A stretch of DNA of 48,419 nt, from IMG/VR virus record IMGVR_UViG_3300029812_000016, positions 1 through 48,419 of that record; one strand, 5' to 3'. The notes beneath the pieces are model-generated. The model had not been told where the DNA came from, searched no databases, and saw only the letters and a list, made by a program, of their open reading frames with translations. Both the position numbers and the translations under genes were made by a program. The stretch's first letter is position 1. Every line of letters begins with the position of its first letter. The DNA is from a virus. Positions 7,805 through 14,652 of the stretch are shown in pieces.

Positions 7805-8067
7805 TGATTACAATCAGAGGTAAACAGTTTTCAGAAGATACTATCGCCAAAGCATTAGAGAAGCATTGTAATTTCGAGAAACCGTATATTTTCAAATCTG
7901 GAGATATTGTAACCTATAATGGTCATCCGTGTATTCTCCTATCTACAGATTTTGGATTAACTGGTTTTTGTCCAGATGGAGCTATAACGGTTACAGGACA
8001 ATGTGCATTTGTCGAACAAGGGTATAAAAAAGTGAGTAGCTTAGATAATTATGATGAAAGGAACTAA
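7804..8067 (+). CDS. Hypothetical protein, 87 aa
   Basis: Start overlaps the preceding stop by one base. The sequence predicts mostly beta structure (FKSGDIVTYNGHPCILLSTD), similar in style to small SH3-like barrels, but no family is recognised. It lies two bases before the next gene in the recombination operon. Confidence 0.55.
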   Translation: MITIRGKQFSEDTIAKALEKHCNFEKPYIFKSGDIVTYNGHPCILLSTDFGLTGFCPDGAITVTGQCAFVEQGYKKVSSLDNYDERN

Positions 8068-8069
8068 AC

Positions 8070-8927
8070 ATGCAAATTGACCGAATAGGAACATTTAGAG
8101 TCAAGGAAATTGATAGGGCGTTAGCGGAATCTACAAAGCAGGGGCTTCCAGAACTTCACCTTCGTATGCAAATACTCGAATATTATGACGCCCAAGAAGA
8201 TGCGTGGGTAGATTTTTCCGAGTATAATATGGAGACAATCGCTTATTTCAATCTTGTCTTTTACAACAAAAAGGGCGAACAGGAAACTTCACTTAACTAT
8301 AAACAGTTAATGGAAGTTTTCAAATGGGATGGCAGGGATCTTCAGGAATTAGTTACGATGGATATTCCTGATATTTTTCAGATACGGGTTGGAGACAATG
8401 ACCTTGAATATGCTGCTAAGAGACCGTTTGTTGTGAACTGGATCAATGATAAGGATGCCGATCCCAGGGGCGGGTTAAAGAAATTAGATACCGAGGGAAT
8501 TAAAGCCTTACAGGCAAAATTCGGTGCTATTTTCAAGAAATCTGGTAAACCAGTTACTGCGAAAAAAGCCCCGCCAGTCGCACCTAAGGAAGCAGAGAAA
8601 CCTACTGTGCCGGGTAAACAGTCTAAATCTGACCGGGTGAAAGAAGCTAATGAAAAACTTCGCCAGGAAATAGCAGAACGAGATGCAAAAAAAGCACCAG
8701 AACCCGTTGATAAACAGACTGAGGAAATCAGAGACGGCGTGACAAAACAGGAAGCATGGGAATTTGTAATTGAACTGGGTGATGCAGCCTGTACTGATGA
8801 GCAACGTACTGCCGCATGGCGAGCAGCAATTCAGGAAATTGCCGGAGAGATTGACGAGAAAGAAATTACTCCGCAGCAGTGGCATAAGATTATGCACAAG
8901 ACATTGGACGATATTGGGTCGATCTAA
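8070..8927 (+). CDS. Candidate DNA-binding accessory protein beside Sak4, 285 aa
   Basis: No certain family. Residues 1-150 look like a mixed beta domain (HLRMQILEYYDAQEDAWVDF, YFNLVFYNKKGEQETSLNY), followed by a Lys/Ala/Pro-rich flexible linker (about 155-200), a highly charged helix (DRVKEANEKLRQEIAERDAK) and a C-terminal helical domain. A folded N-domain with a charged tail in a Sak4 neighbourhood fits an ssDNA-binding protein, but the SSB-type acidic C-terminal tip is not present. Treat the role as inference. Confidence 0.55.
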   Translation: MQIDRIGTFRVKEIDRALAESTKQGLPELHLRMQILEYYDAQEDAWVDFSEYNMETIAYFNLVFYNKKGEQETSLNYKQLMEVFKWDGRDLQELVTMDIPDIFQIRVGDNDLEYAAKRPFVVNWINDKDADPRGGLKKLDTEGIKALQAKFGAIFKKSGKPVTAKKAPPVAPKEAEKPTVPGKQSKSDRVKEANEKLRQEIAERDAKKAPEPVDKQTEEIRDGVTKQEAWEFVIELGDAACTDEQRTAAWRAAIQEIAGEIDEKEITPQQWHKIMHKTLDDIGSI

Positions 8928-8935
8928 ATTATAAT

Positions 8936-8996
8936 CGATGGGGCGGCTTGTAAGACGCTCGGTTGATCGCGAGTGCAACCCCGCCCCATCGTTTTT
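8936..8996 (+). promoter_or_regulatory. GC-rich stem structure with T-run (possible terminator or leader element)
   Basis: CGATGGGGCGG (8936-8946) pairs perfectly with CCGCCCCATCG (8981-8991) and is followed by five T. The 34-base interior can form GGTTG/CAACC (8961-8965 with 8976-8980) or, instead, CTCG/CGAG. It fills the gap between two genes and ends just before the ribosome site GGAG at 8997. It could be an intrinsic terminator with a long loop, or a structured leader. The outer stem resembles that at 12894-12946. Confidence 0.6.
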
Positions 8997-9007
8997 GGAG
9001 ATAAGAA

Positions 9008-9214
9008 ATGAAAGACAGACTACAATTACTCAGAGAAGCTCAGCAAATCACTCATGGGATAATAGATATGTCATCTGCATTAAATGATGAAAGATATTAT
9101 GACCTTAGAGAGGAAGGAATTACAGATCAAGAAATAATAGCCAGATTAGCTGGTGAAATTTTGGAAGAGGCACGGAGTTATTACAGGGAAGATGAATATG
9201 CTGAGGAGTTTTAA
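9008..9214 (+). CDS. Hypothetical acidic helical protein, 68 aa
   Basis: Behind GGAGATAAGAA. Entirely helical and acidic in appearance, with REEGITDQEIIARLAGEILEEA in the middle. It overlaps the primase-helicase start by one base, so it is probably co-translated with it. No family recognised. Confidence 0.6.
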   Translation: MKDRLQLLREAQQITHGIIDMSSALNDERYYDLREEGITDQEIIARLAGEILEEARSYYREDEYAEEF

Positions 9215-11514
9215 TGTCCTTAGCTGAACTCTTTGATATATACCAGAATAACATCTCTCTGGCAATGCTGGATTTCTTAGCCAAAGATCTGGGAGTGAAG
9301 GTATCCTCGCTCCAGACTCTCGGCGTAGGATTTTATCCAGGTTATCAAGCGTGGGTATTTGCAGAACGTGATGCTAAAGGAGACATAGTAGGTCTTAAAT
9401 ATCGTGGTATTGACGGGAAGAAAAGCTATGAAAAGGGATCTAAATCGGGACTCACATATCCGTTTAATCAGGAGTCTAACTTAAGACGAGATAAATATGC
9501 CCCTGGACGTTATAAATGGGTGCGTATTGCTGATGTGGGAATCACTTGTCCAATCTGCAATAAACCGGACTGGTGCAGGGTGTCGCCTGATGATCCTCTC
9601 AACCCCTCAGCGGCTCTCTGTGCACGCATTGAAAAAGGTTGCACTAAAGTAATCTCTGAGAATAATTATCTGCATATTCTGGACCCGGAACGCAACAAAA
9701 AGATAACGAAAGGAAAAGCTAATGTATTACCTGATACGGATTTACCGATACTTATTGTGGAAGGTGCTACTGACGTATTGGCGGCTCTCGACCTGGATTT
9801 GGTTGCTATCGGCAGACCTTCGGCGACGGGTGGCTTCAAAGATTTACAAAAAATGCCACTCACAGGCCGCCAAATTTGGATCATCGGGGAAAATGACATT
9901 GCCCACAGACCAGACGGAACCCCCTATTACCCAGGAAAAGAAGGATTAGATAAATGTTTTATTGCCCTGAGAGATACCGTCAAAGACTTAGTACGGGTGA
10001 TGCCGCCTGAGAACATCAAGGACTTACGGCAGTGGGTTCAACAGGGTCTCACACAGGCAGAGTTAATTAGCTATGTTGAACAACATGGTAATAGTGACAC
10101 CATTGATTTGGGTATATTTGATAGCGATGCTCCATATCCTATTGCTGAACGGTTTCTTGGGGCAGAATTTACAGAAAACAATATGCCAATATTACGCAAC
10201 TATAAGGGACAGTGGCTTACATGGAAAGGAAACTGTTATGGTGATATGCCCGAAACTATTCTACGCGGTAATTTATATCGTTATCTTTCAGATAAGCAAT
10301 TTATCAAATCATTGAAAGAAGGCCCCGCCCTTATGCCCTATAAAGCAAGTGCTAATAGGGTACGTGATATTTTAGACGCTCTATCTGCATGGTGTCCTGT
10401 CACTGGAAATCCACCTGTATGGTTGCGAGATGGCGGGATAAATCCTAAAGACCTGATTGCATTCTGTAATGGCCTGTTGGATGTTAATGAATACCTAAAA
10501 GGGAATATAGTTTTATATCCCCCCGATCCATCTTTCTTCTCAATGTGTGTTTTCCCTTATGATTTTGATGCTAATGCGTGGCCAAATTTATTAGTACCGT
10601 CCCTCAATGATATTTTTAACGGCAATACAAGTATCATTGAGTATTTACAGGAATGGTTCGGCTATGTTTGTACGACTGATACATCCTTAGAAAAAATGAT
10701 GCTGTTTACTGGTCGTCCTCGATCTGGTAAAAGCACACTAATAGAAGTAATGACGGCTATGTTAGGCCGGGGTCAATGTGTTTCAACAGATTTTCAGTCT
10801 TTGGCTTCGCAATTTGGCCGGTTTCCATTAGTCGGTAAATTAGCTGCTACTCTTGGTGATGCTAAAACACCGAGGGCAGGAGAGGCCGATGCTGCCCTGG
10901 AAACTATCCTTCGTATTATTGGTCGTGATCCGGTTTTTATAAATCCAAAACATCGTCAGGGATTTGACATGTATCTAATAACGAGATTTACAGTAGCTAT
11001 GAACGGATTACCTACCTTTACAGATCATGCCAAAGCACTTGCAGCCAGGACAAATGTTATTGCTTTTCCAAATTCGTATGTAGGTCGAGAAGATTTCACA
11101 CTCAAAGATCGGCTGAGACATGAAGCAGCAGAAGGAAAAGTAATACCCTGGGCACTTGAAGGTTTACGGCGTCTTCGAGAACGGGGACGATTTGAAATAC
11201 CGTCTGAATCCGAGGATATACTTCAACAGATGATTAGTCTAACCTCGCCCCTAACGCTCTTTGTAAATGAATGCTGTAACCTGGAGAACGATAATGCTTT
11301 GAATATACAGATGGCGTATGAAGCATGGCAGCATTGGTGTGGGGAAAATGGGCGTAAGCCGGGAATGAATGCTCAGTTTGGGCGAAATCTGATGGCAGAG
11401 TGTCCAACATTATCGAAAGAAAAATCTGATAAGCAGGGACGAACCGAGTATGTATATAAAGGATTAACTTTACAGGCATGGGTTTATGGTAAGTATCTTG
11501 GGAGACCGGAATGA
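9214..11514 (+). CDS. Primase-helicase: zinc finger, TOPRIM, SF3 (D5-like) helicase, 766 aa
   Basis: Order of modules: N-terminal primase-like region; zinc cysteines near 112-121 (CPIC, DWC) and 136-143; TOPRIM motifs LIVEGATD (Glu183, Asp187) and IGENDIA (Asp228); then a D5/phage-plasmid type helicase with Walker A TGRPRSGKST (499-508), GDAKTPR (about 549-554) and the SF3-like core. TOPRIM primases lay RNA primers and SF3 helicases unwind at forks and origins. With the family A polymerase it would form the core replisome. A sensor-like MNGLPTF and a C-terminal winged-helix-like part complete it. Confidence 0.9.
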   Translation: MSLAELFDIYQNNISLAMLDFLAKDLGVKVSSLQTLGVGFYPGYQAWVFAERDAKGDIVGLKYRGIDGKKSYEKGSKSGLTYPFNQESNLRRDKYAPGRYKWVRIADVGITCPICNKPDWCRVSPDDPLNPSAALCARIEKGCTKVISENNYLHILDPERNKKITKGKANVLPDTDLPILIVEGATDVLAALDLDLVAIGRPSATGGFKDLQKMPLTGRQIWIIGENDIAHRPDGTPYYPGKEGLDKCFIALRDTVKDLVRVMPPENIKDLRQWVQQGLTQAELISYVEQHGNSDTIDLGIFDSDAPYPIAERFLGAEFTENNMPILRNYKGQWLTWKGNCYGDMPETILRGNLYRYLSDKQFIKSLKEGPALMPYKASANRVRDILDALSAWCPVTGNPPVWLRDGGINPKDLIAFCNGLLDVNEYLKGNIVLYPPDPSFFSMCVFPYDFDANAWPNLLVPSLNDIFNGNTSIIEYLQEWFGYVCTTDTSLEKMMLFTGRPRSGKSTLIEVMTAMLGRGQCVSTDFQSLASQFGRFPLVGKLAATLGDAKTPRAGEADAALETILRIIGRDPVFINPKHRQGFDMYLITRFTVAMNGLPTFTDHAKALAARTNVIAFPNSYVGREDFTLKDRLRHEAAEGKVIPWALEGLRRLRERGRFEIPSESEDILQQMISLTSPLTLFVNECCNLENDNALNIQMAYEAWQHWCGENGRKPGMNAQFGRNLMAECPTLSKEKSDKQGRTEYVYKGLTLQAWVYGKYLGRPE

Positions 11515-11714
11515 AGGAATTTGAGAAATGGTGGGAAAGTAATAATGAATTTTGTCATAATAAATCGGGTCAATTTAGTAAAGAAGATGCCAGAGATACT
11601 TGGCGAGCAGCTTTAGAACAAGTATATGATAATTTAGATTATAGTGAGGGACACAAAGGGATTAAAGATATAATTGAACAAGAATTGGGAGACCAGAATG
11701 ATAGATTTTTGTAG
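11511..11714 (+). CDS. Small protein of a tandem pair, 67 aa
   Basis: It begins MKEFEKWWESN and contains ARDTWRAALEQ, matching the protein at 11908 (MKEFEKWLY, DAWRAALKW). The DNA upstream of both starts is nearly the same (TTGGGAGACC-GAATGAAGG), so this is a duplicated cassette. Overlaps the helicase stop by four bases. The WRAALEW-type helix is common in short phage proteins of unknown role. Confidence 0.65.
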   Translation: MKEFEKWWESNNEFCHNKSGQFSKEDARDTWRAALEQVYDNLDYSEGHKGIKDIIEQELGDQNDRFL

Positions 11715-11850
11715 TATTATCCGTTCTACCCTTAAATCTTTATATCAGGGTACTTGGGAAGTAGAATATGAATTATCAAGTGATAGTTACATTGTTCAGA
11801 AACCTGGCGGTGGAAGCAGGATTCTTGAAGGTAAAAAAAATAAGGTATAA
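11698..11850 (+). CDS. Hypothetical protein, 50 aa
   Basis: The start lies in a third copy of the TTGGGAGACCAGAATGA ribosome-site cassette. The protein has a short helix then strands (TWEVEYELSSDSYIVQKPGGGSRILEG). It overlaps the preceding gene by 17 bases. No family recognised. Confidence 0.55.
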   Translation: MIDFCSIIRSTLKSLYQGTWEVEYELSSDSYIVQKPGGGSRILEGKKNKV

Positions 11851-11907
11851 TCGCTTCTCGGCAAAAGGGTTTATTGAATATATTACATCTATTTTTGGGA
11901 GACCAGA

Positions 11908-12093
11908 ATGAAGGAATTTGAAAAATGGCTATATAAATATACTCACGGTGAATTAGTAAGCCAAAGATATGAATTAGCCGATGCTTGGCGAGCAGCTTTG
12001 AAATGGATACAACAAAAATCAGCCAATGATTGTATCTATTTTTCAGATGTAAATAGTGCTATTAGAAAAGAGCTTCAGGGGAAATCAGAATGA
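11908..12093 (+). CDS. Small protein, paralogue of the 11511 product, 61 aa
   Basis: It shares MKEFEKW and the DAWRAALKW helix with the protein at 11511, and the same upstream ribosome-site block. The 57-base gap before it shows no other gene. It ends in an ATGA overlap with the next gene. Function unknown. Confidence 0.65.
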   Translation: MKEFEKWLYKYTHGELVSQRYELADAWRAALKWIQQKSANDCIYFSDVNSAIRKELQGKSE

Positions 12094-12269
12094 AAGCACA
12101 GATCATCAGACTAAATACGAAAATTGATAATCAACGGGATGAAATTTCCAGGTTAGAGCAAGTCTTAAAAGTCACGCGGGAGATATTGAAGAACAGTATA
12201 GAAGAAGTAGCATATCAGAAAAGGCAAGTAAAAAGGTTGAAGGAGAAAAATGATGAACCGAATTCTTGA
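12090..12269 (+). CDS. Coiled-coil protein, 59 aa
   Basis: Missing obvious globular content; nearly the whole length is a charged coiled coil (IIRLNTKIDNQRDEISRLEQ). It overlaps the previous gene by four bases and the following membrane-protein gene by about 17. Position next to two membrane proteins suggests a possible partner, but there is no direct evidence. Confidence 0.6.
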   Translation: MKAQIIRLNTKIDNQRDEISRLEQVLKVTREILKNSIEEVAYQKRQVKRLKEKNDEPNS

Positions 12270-12783
12270 AGTAACTATTTTCATAGCTATCTTAATTCTG
12301 ATAGCTACATCAGGCTGTGCTACCCTCAGAGAATTCTTACAAGGGCCGGATGCAGAAACTATAGCACCTAAACCGACAGAGCAATTATGGCAAGCGGCAA
12401 AAAAGAGCAACTGGTTAGTGACATTATCAATTTTAGGGGTCGCTGCCGGTGTGTTTGCCTTGATAAATGGGTCTGTAAAATTAGGGATCGCCGCCATCGC
12501 ATCCTGTTCTGTATCCCTATTTATGGCTCTTGCAGTAGCAAGATTTGCCTTATGGATGGCTGTATTTGGCCTCATCGGAAGTGCTGCTGCCGCCCTGTTT
12601 AGCATCCTTGTCCGGCGTAGGGCGTTGGTAGAGATAATTAGAGGAGTGCAAAATGCTAAGGATACCTACGCATTTGATAATAATACTGCTCCTCTTAAAG
12701 ATGAATTAGCAAAGCAGTCTAATACTACAAAAACAATTGTAAGTAAACTGAAAAATGAATTGAAATTACAGGGGAAAATCTAA
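12253..12783 (+). CDS. Membrane protein with lipobox-like signal, 176 aa
   Basis: Residues 3-22 form a hydrophobic signal ending in IATSGC, a lipobox-like site that would allow lipid attachment at the cysteine. Three further hydrophobic segments follow (about 50-70, 75-95 and 97-118), then a charged helical C-terminal third. An ATG at 12250 is an alternative start; 12253 is better spaced from GGAG at 12242. Possible roles are lysis or superinfection functions; the order lipobox plus several membrane spans is not a standard spanin. Confidence 0.65.
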   Translation: MNRILEVTIFIAILILIATSGCATLREFLQGPDAETIAPKPTEQLWQAAKKSNWLVTLSILGVAAGVFALINGSVKLGIAAIASCSVSLFMALAVARFALWMAVFGLIGSAAAALFSILVRRRALVEIIRGVQNAKDTYAFDNNTAPLKDELAKQSNTTKTIVSKLKNELKLQGKI

Positions 12784-12884
12784 TGTGGAATTTAATAATT
12801 GGATTAGTAATCGGCATTGCTGTTGGCTATATTGGCCATCCGTTGATCGAGAAGTTAATAAACCGTCTGCTCGGCAGGCTATAA
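12783..12884 (+). CDS. Single-span membrane mini-protein, 33 aa
   Basis: MWNLIIGLVIGIAVGYIGHP forms one membrane segment with small-residue repeats (G-x3-G), followed by a short basic helix. The start overlaps the preceding stop by one base. Size and topology are compatible with a small holin-like or regulatory membrane peptide; no family assigned. Confidence 0.6.
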   Translation: MWNLIIGLVIGIAVGYIGHPLIEKLINRLLGRL

Positions 12885-12893
12885 GAATCGGTG

Positions 12894-12946
12894 TGGGGCG
12901 GTGATAACGCCGAGACTGGCAGACAGTTCGATTGCTTGCCGCCCCA
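12894..12946 (+). promoter_or_regulatory. GC-rich stem structure before 12965 gene
   Basis: TGGGGCGG (12894-12901) pairs with CCGCCCCA (12939-12946). The 37-base interior contains AGTTCGATTGC and can form GGCA/TGCC, which competes with the outer stem. A ribosome site (TTTTAGGAATAATACT) follows directly. The outer stem and position mirror the element at 8936-8996; a terminator or structured translational leader are both possible. Confidence 0.55.
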
Positions 12947-12964
12947 TATTTTAGGAATAATACT

Positions 12965-13408
12965 ATGATTCATTTTTTATCACGTGAAGACCTGCTCCAG
13001 TGGCTTGAAAAAAACTGTACCCGTAAAGCAGTAGTGAGAGCACTCCAAGAAGGCTTAGTAGAACACTTAGGAGCGTTTACTAAACTTGGCCCTAATGGTA
13101 AGCCCGGCTGGATCGTACAGGTTACAAGTGCAGTTTCCCCTGTACGTGCTTGGGATATTGAAATAATACCGGAACGAAAACGATGTGGTGTTTTCATTCG
13201 AGTTGCTACCGATACTCCCTGGGAATATTGGGATGGTATTCAGGGATTTGACGAAATAGCTTCTGAAGAACCGATGCCACTTTATGATGGTGATAATCCT
13301 GATAAATACTGGGAATTAAAAAATGAACGAAAAACAGAAATTGCAGAAAAGAATCGAGCATCTAAGAATACGGAATCAGAACCTAAATCTGAGGATAAAA
13401 AAACTTAA
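12965..13408 (+). CDS. Hypothetical protein, 147 aa
   Basis: The ATG at 12965 behind AGGA is preferred to an upstream in-frame ATG at 12932 that lies inside the structured element. The N-terminal 30 residues are helical (REDLLQWLEKNCTRKAVVRALQ), then a beta-rich domain, then a Lys/Glu/Ser tail of about 30 residues that is probably disordered. No family recognised. Confidence 0.6.
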   Translation: MIHFLSREDLLQWLEKNCTRKAVVRALQEGLVEHLGAFTKLGPNGKPGWIVQVTSAVSPVRAWDIEIIPERKRCGVFIRVATDTPWEYWDGIQGFDEIASEEPMPLYDGDNPDKYWELKNERKTEIAEKNRASKNTESEPKSEDKKT

Positions 13409-13550
13409 AATGATCGGTGAAAAATGTTCAGGGGCAACTGAATTTTATGATAATCTAATAGCATGTGATTTTATAAAGATGTCCCCCATAACGCAAAAAT
13501 TAGTTAATCAAATAGGTGATGAAATCTTACAAGTTCTGAAAGGAAAATAA
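13323..13550 (+). CDS. Coiled-coil protein, 75 aa
   Basis: From the ATG at 13323 the first 28 residues show perfect heptad spacing of Leu/Ile (QKLQKRIEHLRIRNQNLNLR), which argues for this start although it overlaps the previous gene by 86 bases. A shorter alternative begins at 13410 (46 aa). The C-terminal half has a Cys and a small helical domain. No family recognised. Confidence 0.5.
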   Translation: MNEKQKLQKRIEHLRIRNQNLNLRIKKLKMIGEKCSGATEFYDNLIACDFIKMSPITQKLVNQIGDEILQVLKGK

Positions 13551-13551
13551 A

Positions 13552-13761
13552 ATGTTACTTCGACTTAGTCAAGTGCCCGATTATCTCTATAGAGAGTATA
13601 GTGTTATTCGCGGCCCAAGAGTAGTAAGAAACTGGGTGAACACAGGTTTGATAGTAAAAGACCGCCGTATAAAACTCAGAGCAGAGAAAGATCAGATGGG
13701 TGAATGGTTCACACGTACAGAATGGTTTACTAAGTTTATCGAGAAGGTGAGCACGAGATGA
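13552..13761 (+). CDS. Excisionase/MerR-like winged-helix DNA-binding protein, 69 aa
   Basis: Size and pattern (L-x-L-SQVPDYL, then RVVRNWVNTGL, then an R-x-IKL strand and WFTRTEWFTKFI) match small winged-helix excisionase or AlpA-type proteins, where the first helices form the HTH and the WFT wing follows. The family binds DNA as a recombination directionality or regulatory factor. No integrase is present, so regulation is more likely. Start is two bases after the previous stop. Confidence 0.6.
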   Translation: MLLRLSQVPDYLYREYSVIRGPRVVRNWVNTGLIVKDRRIKLRAEKDQMGEWFTRTEWFTKFIEKVSTR

Positions 13762-14015
13762 GGATAGTAAAGGGAACGGTATTAAATATGTCTGAATTAA
13801 CTGAAGCTGAACCAATACTTTTTTACCTCAAAGACGGTATTTATTTTTATGTGTGTTCAGGTATTGTAGATAATGAATTGCGGGTCCTGAAAAATTGGCG
13901 AGTAGGAGAACGATCTTCTGATGAACCCTGGCTTATAACTCATCAACAGGGTTGTCAGATACCACAGGAATTAGGTGACTATTTAGTGGAACAGCAGAAT
14001 GAAAACTTGCACTAA
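13758..14015 (+). CDS. Hypothetical protein, 85 aa
   Basis: ATGA overlap with the preceding gene. Beta-rich (EPILFYLKDGIYFYVCSGIV) with a C-terminal acidic and Gln-rich helix. No family recognised. It overlaps the HNH gene start by 17 bases. Confidence 0.55.
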   Translation: MRIVKGTVLNMSELTEAEPILFYLKDGIYFYVCSGIVDNELRVLKNWRVGERSSDEPWLITHQQGCQIPQELGDYLVEQQNENLH

Positions 14016-14529
14016 ATGCGACAAAGAATATCCTACTACAGCAGAATTTTTCCCACCAAATAAACGGGTTAAAGGTAATCTTGGCTCTTGGTGTAGGAAA
14101 TGTATACGAACTGCTATTAAAATCTGGCGGGAAAAAAATCCTAAGAAATGTCGCGAGTATGATAAAAAGCATCGGCAAGAGAATAAAGAAAAACGTCGTG
14201 AATATGCCAGATATTATAATAAAACATTACGCGGATATGTTACTCATTTAGTTAGTAGTATAAGAGATCGCTGCAATAATCCTAATTGCAAAGCATATAA
14301 ATATTATGGTGCTCGCGGCGTCAAATGCTTATTTACTACTGCTGAATTATATAGCTGGGTTATTACTAACAGTATTGATCCACGTGGATTATGTATCCAT
14401 AGAATCGATAATGGGAATTATATGCTCAGCAACATCGTATTTTTAAGTAAAAGCGAACATTTGAAATTACATCATGAAGGATTAACCGCCCACCAAGACA
14501 ATAATCAGACTCCCAACGAGACCGAGTAG
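13999..14529 (+). CDS. HNH endonuclease with N-terminal zinc ribbon, 176 aa
   Basis: Residues 4-7 (CTKC) and 32-35 (CRKC) form the zinc ribbon frequent in phage HNH homing-type enzymes, followed by a very basic helix (residues 40-75). The C-terminal nuclease part reads CIHRIDNGNYMLSNIVFLSKSEHLKLHH, with the H-N-H residues in H-R-ID, the central SN and the final EHLKLH. It sits at the end of the rightward unit, and its last 48 bases overlap the opposite-strand holin-like gene. Probably a selfish free-standing homing endonuclease. Confidence 0.8.
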   Translation: MKTCTKCDKEYPTTAEFFPPNKRVKGNLGSWCRKCIRTAIKIWREKNPKKCREYDKKHRQENKEKRREYARYYNKTLRGYVTHLVSSIRDRCNNPNCKAYKYYGARGVKCLFTTAELYSWVITNSIDPRGLCIHRIDNGNYMLSNIVFLSKSEHLKLHHEGLTAHQDNNQTPNETE

Positions 14530-14652
14530 ACCGAGGACCAGGCCAACGGTTAATTTCTGGTGATGCTGAAGATGATTACTAAGTGTCATCTTAACCCACG
14601 TCATGTCCGTGCATAGGCGTGTTAATTTATCGTCTTTCTCTTGCTCGTCCAC
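14482..14652 (-). CDS. Holin-like membrane protein with GTG start, 56 aa
   Basis: Translation from a GTG at 14652, behind a perfect AAGGAG (14661-14666), gives an acidic N-terminus (MDEQEKDDKLTRL), an amphipathic region with DMTWVKMTLSNHLQHH, and one membrane span (LTVGLVLGLLGLVGSLIIVL). The WVK-x3-NHLxHH then single-span layout resembles small XhlA-like and phage holin-type proteins. It is the last gene of the late operon, overlaps the 1122-residue gene by 26 bases, and overlaps the HNH gene on the other strand. Frame and start are seen directly; the lysis role is inferred. Confidence 0.7.
   Translation of the reverse strand: MDEQEKDDKLTRLCTDMTWVKMTLSNHLQHHQKLTVGLVLGLLGLVGSLIIVLVGG

Noticed and set aside
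8508-8978. Minus-strand 156-codon frame
   Set aside because: Phe/Cys-rich mirror of the charged helical C-terminus of the 8070 gene, and crosses the structured element.
12165-12605. Minus-strand 146-codon frame
   Set aside because: Lies opposite the coiled-coil and membrane genes, which have ribosome sites and coupled starts.
13552-13761. Sign of lysogeny (excisionase-like protein)
   Set aside because: No integrase or attachment site seen; the small HTH protein alone is not enough.
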